Source of the DNA: Pomphorhynchus laevis
Taxonomy: Eukaryota > Acanthocephala > Palaeacanthocephala > Echinorhynchida > Pomphorhynchidae
NCBI GenBank assembly: GCA_012934845.2
Contig: WNNJ02001142.1
Coordinates: 1-64,000, forward strand
Reading direction: 5' to 3'
Length of the DNA: 64,000 bases
A program made the translations under genes and the position numbers. This document shows, one piece after another, positions 55,601-64,000 of this stretch. The notes beneath the pieces were generated by a model that saw nothing but the letters and a program-made list of their open reading frames with translations, was not told the origin of the DNA and did not search any database. How positions within the stretch are numbered: position 1 is the stretch's first letter; every line of letters begins with the position of its first letter.

Positions 55601-55850
55601 GTGCGGACCATCCTTAAACACTAGACAGAGGTTGTTGCTGAATTGTCTCTGCACTCGTTGGATCTTTAATGGATACGGCAGGTATAATAGTAGTGCACCG
55701 ATGTGCTAAGCAGACAACGGTCCAGGATTTCTTTCAAACTACGGCATTTATACTAAATGGTGTTGCTTGTTAGACTGGACTTCGATTCACGACTTTCAGT
55801 CACCATGTCACTTCTAGACGCCCTATGAGTTTCCAGCAACACTCAATCAA
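55587..55850 (+). repeat. ACAACGGTCCAGGAT unit, copy in front of the hepadnavirus-like block
   Basis: CCAGATCGAATTGCTGTGCGG starts the unit, as at 60483 and 60924. It runs through GAGGTTGTTGCTGAATTGTC and ACGGCATTTATAC and into the inverted partner of 53.03-53.14 kb. Confidence 0.7.
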
Positions 55851-56013
55851 AGCCTAGTCTAGTCAGACTAGACTTTGTCAAAGTTTAGTCTAGTCGAAGA
55901 CTAGGCTTTTCAAGCATTGTGAGAACTAGCAGGAAGGAAGACATCCACAAATTTTAGCAACGGATAAATCTGATTCTCTAATTTCAGTTTTCAAGTCCGG
56001 TTCAACTGAGTCA

Positions 56014-56499
56014 ATGCAGCGTATGCTGGAACAGATGATGAATGCCATAGCCCGACTCGAAAGAAACGCACATGAGCTACGGGCGCATAAAATACCGAGT
56101 CCGGACGTAACAATGGCTCCTGCTAGGTGCAACGATTTTAATCATGAAATCAAAGAGATGACCGTCAGAATCGAAACAGCCATTTACAATTATCGTGCTA
56201 AACCACGCGACACTTATGATTTAGTAGCATATCTCGCAATTCTGAAAGGAATGCCGAATGAAGATTTGAATTCCAATGTTGTTAAAGAATGGTTCCAGAT
56301 TTTATTTCGAAGGGTAGTGACACTCTATATGGCTGTCACTCATGGCTGGCAGATAGTTACCCCACAGTTACCTCGTGTAACTAGGGTGGAGGCTGAGTTT
56401 GCCAAGCGTATAGGCTTGGATCTTAGCAGACCCCTACAGTTTGCTTCTTACACACAGAATCACGGTTTACACGAAAACGTAACAATAAGGACACAATAA
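56014..56499 (+). CDS. 161-residue unknown ORF, convergent with the RT gene
   Basis: An intact frame, open upstream to 55930 although the first ATG is at 56014. The start is amphipathic and coiled-coil-like (MQRMLEQMMNAIARLERNAHE), then a mostly helical body rich in charged residues (RRVVTLYMAVTHGWQ) and no Cys. No catalytic motif was seen. It ends at TAA 56497-56499. A gag-like or nucleic-acid-binding structural protein is conceivable from the coiled-coil start, but nothing proves it. The intact frame among decayed neighbours is the notable feature. Confidence 0.4.
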   Translation: MQRMLEQMMNAIARLERNAHELRAHKIPSPDVTMAPARCNDFNHEIKEMTVRIETAIYNYRAKPRDTYDLVAYLAILKGMPNEDLNSNVVKEWFQILFRRVVTLYMAVTHGWQIVTPQLPRVTRVEAEFAKRIGLDLSRPLQFASYTQNHGLHENVTIRTQ

Positions 56500-56984
56500 C
56501 AAGCAACATTTCTTGAAGAAAACGGTTACGAAGTAAGAGGATGTTATTCTGTGTACATAAAAAATGATTTTTTTTTTCTTTTTTACCTGGGTAAGCTGGT
56601 GATTTTTTTGTTTTTGGGTCTACTATAGGAAAAATATGGGTTAAAGTAGGTAACTGTTGAAACTGTGCTCAAAGTGAGATTGGGGTCATGAGATCAACCT
56701 GCACTTTTGAATAGGCACACGACTTTAGTGAAGGACTTTAACCTGATATATCATCGAGATATGCTGGTAGGGGTCATTTTTAACCTATCTGTTTACTCCC
56801 TATAGGTATAATCTCGGTGATTATATTATCTTTTCTCTTGTATAGACTAACTAGATTTGATCATTTGATGAGTGCAAGTGAAATATGTTTATCTTTAAAT
56901 GATTTATTTCTAAATAACACTGAATGAACAGTTCATGTTATAACTGACTACTTGTTTTCTTTCAGACAATAGTCAAAGTTATTC

Positions 56985-59290
56985 TCTTTTCTTTAAAAGA
57001 AATGACAGTTTTGCTGCTGTTTTTTGTAAAAGAAATACTCTTATGTCTTTCGCTGTTAATCGAAAGAACATCGCGTGTGATTCTGTATATATAGTATCGA
57101 CGCGGAAGACAGTAGCTACGTGGGGTAATAGCTGTGATATTAGAGAGGAAGAAACAAGCAAAAAGGAGAGCAGAACAGTTTTACTATCAGCGACTTTGTT
57201 CATCAGCTGGATTAGTAGCGGTAGTTGTCAATTTTATAGGACTAACATGCATGTCCTGTAAGAAAAGGTTACCCATTGGTCCAGTTTTCGCTCTTCATTT
57301 GAGTACTGGATAATACACAGCCTTGTTATCGCTATGTATCTTAGCGTATATATATAGCTTATGTCCACATCAGGCTGCTAATAATTCAGCCTCAAAGATT
57401 GGAAATTCATATGGTAATGCATATGTGTGCAACTTCTCTTCAGGACCAATTATCCCAATTTGATCTTGGGTAGCATGTACTAAGATTCTTTAATTAAATA
57501 CTATCTTTGGTCTTGATAATATCAGGGGCTGCTTATCAATGAGCCACTCCAAAAACAAGGATTGCCAAAGATCATCTCGGTATAGGAGTTTATGCGCAGT
57601 AACGAAGAAATGCATATAGCAATTTATTAAGCCTCTCAAACGCATCCCTTGGCGACTATGCATAGGAGATTTTAGAATCCTAAGATACGCTACAGCTTCG
57701 CAAAAACGAGATAGCGCATCAGATGTGATCTGAACTCCGTTAGTCGACCAAATGCATCCCAAAAAAAGTGAATTCTTTGCGGGGGTGTAAGATGCACTTA
57801 TCTAGATTTAGAGAGAGATTTCCACTTTTGAAGAGAGCGAGAAGCCTACGTACTGCCAATGTTAACTTTGCTTTAGAGTCGTGTGATAGGATCATATCGT
57901 CTATATGAGTCCAAACGTCAACTCCTTGTTTCTGAGCAGAATGAGTAATGGCATTGCAAATCATTTGTGCCCAAATGATTGGGCACAAATGTAATGGGCA
58001 TAGTGGCATCTGATAAAATATCGATTTGAAATCGACTTTTACATACCCATCTTTTGCACACTATGTGTTCTCTGTCTAAGACTTGATATATGGAAGGCAA
58101 ATAGAACTCTGAGGTTTTACACCCATCCCATATCAGCCTGTAGGAGTCTTTTTTAGGAATTAAGAAGACTCGAGAACAGTACTGTGGCTTAGTCCTTCGT
58201 TGTAAAGGAGCTATTATGCCCTTTTTGATATGATACTGGATGGCTCTTGTAAATGCGGGACGTACGTTTGATTTCCATCGGCGCAAATTCATCGGTATGA
58301 CTTCAATCCGTACTCCTTGGCGAAAGATTGAGCGTACATGACCTGTTGCCAGACTCTGTTTTAAGAGTCGAGGAATATCGGCAACATCATATACATCGGG
58401 ATGCCGTTGGTACGATGTGGATCGTAGCCTGACGAGCTCTCCTAACAAAGATCCAAGATCAATGCTGTCCAGTTCACATTCTATGAACATTTCCTGGTGC
58501 GCAAGGACAATTTATGTTGGGTTTTACTGAGTATGTTAAGATACTCGTTGGATGTCAGCTTTCCCTTCATCGAGAGAATAAGATTCCGCTGTAGAACTGC
58601 ATACTCATCCTCTCCTGATATCTGATCAACAATTTCTCTTATTAGTGGCCAAAATAAATCCGGTATCACCGAGAAGATTGCATGCATCATCCCAGAGTCT
58701 CTATCTGTGGAGTGATGGATCAGATTTCTGACAGTATCGACAGGTAAATGAGCTATGAGGAATTGACTTCTATATTGCTCAATACCCCTACCGCTCTGCC
58801 GCTCGAAGGTTTCAAAAGTCCAGTCAAGAAGTAAATCTTGAGCTGCCCTTCGAGATTGCGAGGGAAGATAATTATATTCCCGTGATAGTTGAGCCCTATA
58901 AATTGCTTCATCAATCCAGTTATCGAAATCTAAATTGATTTTTTCCTGGGTGTCAAGGACAATGATATACCCGTAGGGCTCAACATTTTCATCCGGCAAA
59001 GGAAACGCAGGTTTAAGTTGATGATCATCAATGTTTAAACCAATCCCAAGCAATGTATCAATTGTCGTTTGGAATTGCTGCAGCTGGTATGTAACCGGAT
59101 TCGAAGATCTTACACATATTTCAGGTTCGTGCATCTGGTTTAGATGGCACGAAGTAGGCAGATCAACAGCCAGTTGTACGAACTGGGCTGTTGGAATAAT
59201 TGTTTGTTCAAAAATACTTACATTTTCTGCAGCTGTTTTCCGAGTAAAAGTTTTTCTTGTAAAAGAAATCCTTATCTGTCTTTCGTAGAC
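56985..59290 (-). mobile_element. Hepadnavirus-like RT/RNase H retroelement fossil
   Basis: Parts on the minus strand: an N-terminal protein of about 217 codons with no recognised domain (59134-58481), an RT starting in an overlapping frame (58490 to about 57740), a connection (about 57760-57490) and an RNase H (about 57490-57260). RT boxes are SRVFLIPKK, a PL..LHLCPIIWAQM box and THIDDMILSH, then a KCILHP and FFGMHL end. The (C/S)P..(W/L)AQ box and an ELLAA stretch in the RNase H are what one sees in hepadnaviruses and their insect retroelement kin rather than in gypsy or DIRS elements. Short direct repeats with GTAAAAGAAAT and TGTCTTTCG lie at 57026-57052 and 59259-59285. It is broken, with perhaps three to six interruptions; age unknown. 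Confidence 0.55.
58481..59134 (-). pseudogene. N-terminal protein of the hepadnavirus-like fossil
   Basis: 217 codons, acidic and helix-rich, no recognised motif. It overlaps the start of the RT frame by ten bases, consistent with expression of the RT from a downstream or overlapping start. It could be a capsid-like or terminal-protein-like domain; neither can be shown. Confidence 0.45.
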
Positions 59291-59346
59291 TTTGTCAAAG
59301 TCTAGTCAGACTAGACTTTGTCAAAACTAGACCAAGAATTATAAGT

Positions 59347-60145
59347 TAATTATTCTCGCAATATTCAAAGTCGCTACGTATGACTCATCCTAGTGTGACG
59401 ACAAATTTTAACAACGCTATACGCGTTTCGCTCTAACGGAGCTCAACAGTACCGTTGCTTCAATAATCATCCCTAGACACCTTAACACAAGCTTAAACAG
59501 TGCTTAAAGCTCGAAAAACAGAACTACCCTTAATCTGAATCATCGAAGGAAATTTTGCATTAAAACTATGCATGGCAGCGCGTATTGCAGTTTAACCATG
59601 CATCAGGTACTAAATTCCTTTTAATAGAAACGCTGTAAAACAGGGACACCTTCAAGTGTATAAATATATAAAATATAAATTGTTGTTACACCTGCCCTGA
59701 GACAACGAACGGTATACTCGTGAAAATATCATTATCTTTTCCTCACATAAGGCATAAACATCAGGCAGCATCCTATATATCTTCTTCAGACCAAGATATA
59801 TAACTAAATTATTCTCGCAATATTCAAAGTCGCTACGTATGCCCAGTCATCTTATTTGTGACGACAAACTTCAACAACGGATTCTGTAAGAGCGAAACGC
59901 GTATACCGTTGTTGAAGTTTGTAGAACGCAAGCAATGTATGGAGAGCGACATATCGAATAAAGGAAGGATTCTGCAGCTGAGTTTCATATATACGAAATA
60001 TATATATTTATTTATATATATTATATATATTTATATATATAAATATATATATAAATATATATATATATCATATATAGGCAGAGGTTGTTGCTGAATTGTC
60101 GCTGCACTCGTTGGATCCTTTATGGATACGGCAGATATAATAGTA
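59347..60145 (+). repeat. Direct repeat of about 0.8 kb, right copy
   Basis: Partner of 52018-52810. With about 6.5 kb between them they resemble the long terminal or pseudo-terminal repeats of a retroelement. The enclosed PLE RT fragment (54.5-55.6 kb) is in the same orientation and is a reasonable owner. The 78-codon frame at 59858 is a repeat shadow of 52392-52760. Confidence 0.85.
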
Positions 60146-61030
60146 TTGCACGGATGTGCTAAGTAGACAACGGTCCAGGATTCCTTACAAAATACGGCAT
60201 TTATACAAAATGGTGTTGCTTGATAGACTGGACTTTAACACTAGGCAGATGCTGTTGCTAAATTGTCGTTACACTCGTTTGATTTTTATTGGTTACGGCA
60301 TGTAACCATTTTCAGGCACCTTATCACTGCTAGACGATTACTTCAGCATCGAAATGATGAGTACCCGAAAACACTCATAAGTAGAATGGGGTACACACTG
60401 GTCGTTTAGGTTGCCTGTGTGACATTGTGAATAAAGGCGTTTTCGACACTTTGCTTAATTGTCTGAGACTTACGCTCTTTTTCCAGATCGAATTGCTGTG
60501 CGGACCATCCTTAAACACTAGGCAGAGGTTTTTGCTGAATTGTCGCTGCACTCGTTGGATCCTTTAGGGTTTCGGTATGTATAATAGTATTGCACGGATG
60601 TGCTAAGTAGACAACGGTCCAGGATTTCTTACAAAATACGGCATTTATACAAAATGGTGTTGCTTGATAGACTGGACTTAAACACTTGGCAGATGCTGTT
60701 GCTAAATTGTCGTTACACTCGTTTGATTTTTAATGGTTACGGCATGTAACCATTTTCACGCACCTTATCACTGCTAGACGATTACTTCAGCATTGCAATG
60801 GTAGAGCAACGGCAACACTCATCAGTAGAATGAAGTACTCACTGGTCGTTTCGGTTGCCTGTGTGACATTGTGAATAAAGGCGTTTCCGACACTGCTTAA
60901 TTGTCTGAGGCTTACGCTCTTTACCAGATCGAATTGCTGTGCGGACCATCCTTAAACACTAGGCAGAGGTTGTTGCTGAATTGTCGATGCACTCGTTGGA
61001 TCCTTAAATGATACGGCATGAACAAACTTA
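60075..61030 (+). repeat. Tandem array, 441-bp unit
   Basis: CCAGATCGAATTGCTGTGCGG at 60483 and 60924 sets the period at 441. A first unit without this head starts at 60075 inside the 0.8-kb repeat. Each unit holds GAGGTTGTTGCTGAATTGTC, ACAACGGTCCAGGATT, a diverged second version of the head (CAGATGCTGTTGCTAAATTG) and the motif with GGCAAC/GTTGCC arms. The array stops at about 61030. Confidence 0.8.
60811..60859 (-). repeat. CTGATGAG-type hairpin with GGCAAC/GTTGCC arms
   Basis: On the minus strand: GGCAAC, C, GAAAC, then about 26 bases, CTGATGAG, TG, TTGCC. The arms pair perfectly, apart from one bulged T. A more diverged copy lies at 60383-60415 and another at 53003-53051. Confidence 0.65.
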
Positions 61031-61715
61031 CATTGACAAACTTACTGCAATCATATATATGATTACCGTCAGTTTATCAATAAATTGTTTAGAATGAATT
61101 TACTTTTATATAAAAACAACATTATAAGCACACAGTAAAAGTATTAAAAGTAATTCTTTGTTTTTTTTCACGTGGGTTTACTAATCACATTCATATGATC
61201 AAACAAGTGACTTAATAATTTATTTATTTAACAAATAAATATTTATCAAATTAAATATTCATATACGTTCTCAACATGACATTCCTTATTGAGTCATTAA
61301 AATACCTCATTGCTTTAATAGCTCAGAATATGAAAATATTTTGTTTGTCGTTTGCATTTCGTACGTTTCCGAAGCAAATAAAGATGCCGACGGCAAATTT
61401 TATTATCTGAGTTCGCTTATCGACTTCAAATCATAAAGTTAAACGTTTTACTAGATAATCATAATCTTTCGATATTACTTGATATCGTTTAACGGTTTTT
61501 TTAGATAAATACTTCTGACCATTTTGAATGTGACGACTGTGGGATTTAACTTATCATCCATAGACATTTACCTACATTTACATAAGCATTCGAACATGAT
61601 TTTTTCTATTAAAATCATGAATTAAATGATTTTAATCATTATTAAAAATCAATATATTAATCATTATTGGATTGAGTTAATTCAATAAATTGAATTTACT
61701 CAATCTTCTTCTTTT
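61031..61715. other. AT-rich intergenic DNA
   Basis: No gene. A palindromic cluster of AATGATT/AATCATT units lies at 61605-61690. Confidence 0.4.
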
Positions 61716-61719
61716 TCTT

Positions 61720-61990
61720 AAGCGCTTTTTCCGTGTAGGAACGGGGTCCGCTGCTTTTGAAAATTGTTTCCATTTGGTTCTTTTAAAGGAGTCATTGACT
61801 ATCAGACTGACACTCATCAGTTCATGATGGATAACGTCCATCCATCGTAGCTTTGGTCTTCTTATCGGATGTTTTCCTTACACTGTCACGGTGAGACGGT
61901 TTTGTTTTATGACTGGCTTGCCACGAAGTCTATCACCAACCCCCTCCTTTTCTCGGCACGGGCTTGAGACCGGCCTTAATTCTCTGATAG
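61720..61990 (-). pseudogene. RTE-like LINE C-terminus
   Basis: On the minus strand the frame reads GDRLRGKPVIKQNRLTVTV, a stop, GKHPIRRPKLRWMDVIHHEL, then KRTKWKQFSKAADPVPTRKK. The RPKLRW-(M/L)-D block and W(K/R)Q-SKAAD-(S/P)VPTR are the last conserved part of RTE-type and similar LINE ORF2s. The same block occurs on the plus strand at 63.4-63.57 kb. One in-frame stop is seen, and the rest of the element is absent. Confidence 0.7.
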
Positions 61991-63025
61991 TAAAAATTAA
62001 ATTGTAGAAAAGGTTAAATTATCAGAAAGGATCACTTGGAATTCCTGAAATAAATACCCACGACTGTGTAAAATTGTGCTTACAATGGTTTTATTTTAGA
62101 ATGCCGTTCATTTTGGCAGCAATAGGATTTTTTAAATATTTTGAATGTCAACATTATCTTTGAATTGAAAAAACAATCAGGCAATCAAAATTTTTTATTG
62201 TCCAGCTGTTATTTCAATCAATTTTTATGACAATGAGCATCTTTAAGATTATCTTTGATTTTTTTATATTTATATGAAATAATTAATATTTTTAAATATT
62301 AATTTGAAGTATAATTTTCTTAAATATTGAATTAATTTAAAATGTGATCATGATAAGTTGATACGCGATGTTTAGACTACCATTTTATACATTTTATGTT
62401 AATTTATGGACAATTAATGACACTTTCAATGCTTAAAAATGTATTATTTTGTTTATTTTGTTATATAAAGTGTAAATTTTATAATTTCTTAATATGATAT
62501 TATTCATCAGCTATATTTTAAAACTAATGCACAGCTGTCTTTCTTAAGATTCATCCGTGCAATTTCATTTTACATAATAATGTCGACGCGTTACACAATC
62601 GCTAACACAAATATTAGCTCTTCTCGCTTCGCTTTCATTTTGAAAAAATTTGTCTGCATTGACATAAGTTTCCTCACGTATTTTGTAATTCAAAATAGGT
62701 GTGACTATGGTGGGAAACAGTTTTATTCGTCTTTGCTAGTTTTTATTCACCAAATTATAATTGGACTCTTACAACGTGAAAAACTAGTTAAATTTTTTTT
62801 GTATTATATGCGTTTCTTTAATAATCGTTTTTGACATATTTGGGTTTCATATTTGGCTTTGGATGTAATTTTCTTCGTGTTGTAAATTTAATGAAATATC
62901 CCAATTTTACACTTTAAATATTTGAAATCTAAAGATGGATCTTCATTTGCTTGTAGCATTTGTCTATTATAACTTTTTTATTTTTATAAATAAAAATTAA
63001 GTTTGTGCAAAGAAATAAATATGAA
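61991..63025. other. AT-rich intergenic DNA
   Basis: No supported gene. An 84-codon open stretch (62580-62834) lacks motifs. Confidence 0.4.
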
Positions 63026-63250
63026 TTAAATAATAAGGTAGTTGCCTATGAAGAGCTTTATAGCCGATTCCAAAAAGGATACCGCATTCCCTCGTTGCAT
63101 GGCTGCGTTGATTCGTTGCATGAGCCAGCTTAATGCGCGTTTATCACCAGTTGTCCGCCTCAACCTTGAACCAAGCTGCCTCAAAAACGCAGATGCGCTG
63201 GGACTGACCGCGTCAAGTATTTCGATGGAGATGGGGACGAACAAATGCTG
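63026..63250 (-). pseudogene. C-terminal end of RT family, third copy
   Basis: The minus-strand frame gives FVPISIEILDAVSPSASAFL, LRQLGSRLRRTTGDKRALSW and LMQRINAAMQRGNAVSFLES, a clean match in order to IPIAIETMEALGHDSLDFLR ... LMQRISAAIQLGNSAC at 19.7-19.9 kb. Only the last 60 residues are present. Confidence 0.72.
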
Positions 63251-63381
63251 TCGATCCTCGAAGAACTGTATTTGGTTCGTTAATATAATAATATAATATA
63301 TAATAAATATTATTTATATGATAGTATAATATTATAATATGGTATTATATAATACTATTGATATGTTAAATAATAACATCA

Positions 63382-63567
63382 AATACGTTCATCGACGTGA
63401 CAGTGGATGAAAAGCGTCCGATAGGAAGGCCGAAACTGCGATGGATGGACGTCATACGTCATGATTTGATAAGTGTTGGACTGGAAACTAAAGACGCCAT
63501 TGTTAGAGCCAAGTGGAGGCAACTCTCAAAAGCAGCGGACTCCGTCCCTACACGGGAAAGACGCTAA
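63382..63567 (+). pseudogene. RTE-like LINE C-terminus, uninterrupted fragment
   Basis: An open 62-codon end of an ORF: DVTVDEKRPIGRPKLRWMDV, IRHDLISVGLETKDAIVRAK, WRQLSKAADSVPTRERR, then TAA at 63565. It has no start codon of its own, so it is a 5'-truncated insertion. It is better preserved than the minus-strand copy at 61.7 kb, with no internal stop. It is followed by AAAGAAAAAAAGATA, a possible short tail. Confidence 0.75.
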
Positions 63568-64000
63568 AGAAAAAAAGATATGTTTGCTAAATTTACTAAC
63601 ACTTTGATGTGAAGAGTATTTTTAAATATAATCGTCATATTGTAAAATATATTTAATTTATAAATGTAATATGATTACATTTATAATTATGTAATATGAT
63701 CACATGTAAAATATAATGGCTGCTTTTATATTAAATATATAACAATTTCGTAATTTTAACGAATGATTACAAAATATATGGATTTTATGTGTTAAATGCT
63801 TGCTTGTAACTATATCGTGATTTATTCAAAGACTGACATTGACATTTTATAATCTATTAGAATATAAGTCTTGTATTCTAAGATTTTATAAGTTTTATAT
63901 TTATTGTAGAAATTTTAATATATTTTATATTAAATACTATTTTTTTGTGTAAAAATATTAAAATATGGCACTATAAATCCATCGATTGATACAGTACAAT
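63568..64000. other. AT-rich DNA to the window end
   Basis: Nothing was recognised apart from short palindromes such as TAATATGATTACATTTATAATTATGTAATATGATCACAT (63665-63705). Confidence 0.4.

Larger units (their letters stand above)
55851..59335. mobile_element. Block bounded by GACTAGACTTTGTCAAAG repeats
   Basis: The left edge (55851-55915) and right edge (59286-59333) both carry AGACTAGACTTTGTCAAA(A/G) and AGTCTAGTC in direct and inverted forms. Inside are a plus-strand ORF (56014-56499) and a minus-strand hepadnavirus-like retroelement. The block may be one element with convergent genes or a nested insertion. Confidence 0.5.

Noticed and set aside
57740-58009. DIRS or gypsy assignment for the minus-strand RT
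   Set aside because: The W-A-Q box and RNase H ELLAA stretch fit hepadnavirus-like enzymes better, and no tyrosine recombinase or integrase was found. Kept as uncertain.
62580-62834. 84-codon open frame
   Set aside because: No recognisable domain, repeat match or gene context; expected by chance at this length.

Overview
The window is strongly AT-rich DNA from an invertebrate animal nuclear genome, possibly an arthropod. The reasons are spliced genes with long AT-rich introns, a TATA-box promoter, and a retroelement load typical of invertebrates (Penelope-like, CR1/L2-like LINE, RTE-like, short-LTR Ty3/gypsy and hepadnavirus-like elements). No bacterial-style operon, tRNA, rRNA or CRISPR array was seen. 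Only two host genes can be supported: a CDK-family protein kinase exon on the minus strand (5320-6392) and a two-exon gene for a small secreted cysteine-containing protein on the plus strand (43489-45179). Almost everything else is transposable-element debris and repeats derived from it.

Layout. 0.4-1.3 kb: a decayed Penelope-like element (PLE) with GIY-YIG endonuclease, RT thumb and a structured 3' repeat. 1.6-3.2 kb: palindromic and fold-back repeats. 4.1-5.2 kb: a 445-bp tandem array of the PLE terminal repeat, next to the kinase. 7-12 kb: mostly featureless AT-rich DNA with one weak promoter/exon candidate on each strand. 12.3-16.7 kb: truncated CR1/L2-like LINE 3' ends, a LINE ORF1 and the start of an ORF2. 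16.7-20 kb: an RT element with LRPIAIG and QQGDSLGPLLF boxes whose catalytic aspartates are lost. 20.4-25.2 kb: a Ty3/gypsy fossil with 113-bp LTRs, carrying a PLE inserted in gag. 26.9-32.5 kb: LINE fragments and a PLE reverse transcriptase whose palm segment has been duplicated about six times. 33-42.9 kb: a GIY-YIG remnant and several families of tandem, palindromic and fold-back repeats. 47-49.5 kb: two RT fragments in opposite orientation with a minisatellite. 51.9-61 kb: a repeat-rich composite bounded by recent direct repeats of about 0.8 kb, holding a PLE RT fragment and a hepadnavirus-like RT/RNase H fossil. 61.7-63.6 kb: RTE-like 3' ends and another RT carboxy-terminal domain.

The most interesting signal is RNA-structural. 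The PLE terminal repeat carries a conserved element of 94-103 nt with a nested pseudoknot and compensatory changes between copies. Two other, unrelated repeat families place a covarying helix exactly between a GAAAC box and a CTGATGA box, the arrangement of a hammerhead ribozyme core in permuted order. None of these could be folded by eye into a complete known ribozyme. The order endonuclease, then RT thumb, then terminal repeat in the first PLE suggests the permuted (N-terminal GIY-YIG) class of PLE. All calls are from reading the sequence; no database search was run.
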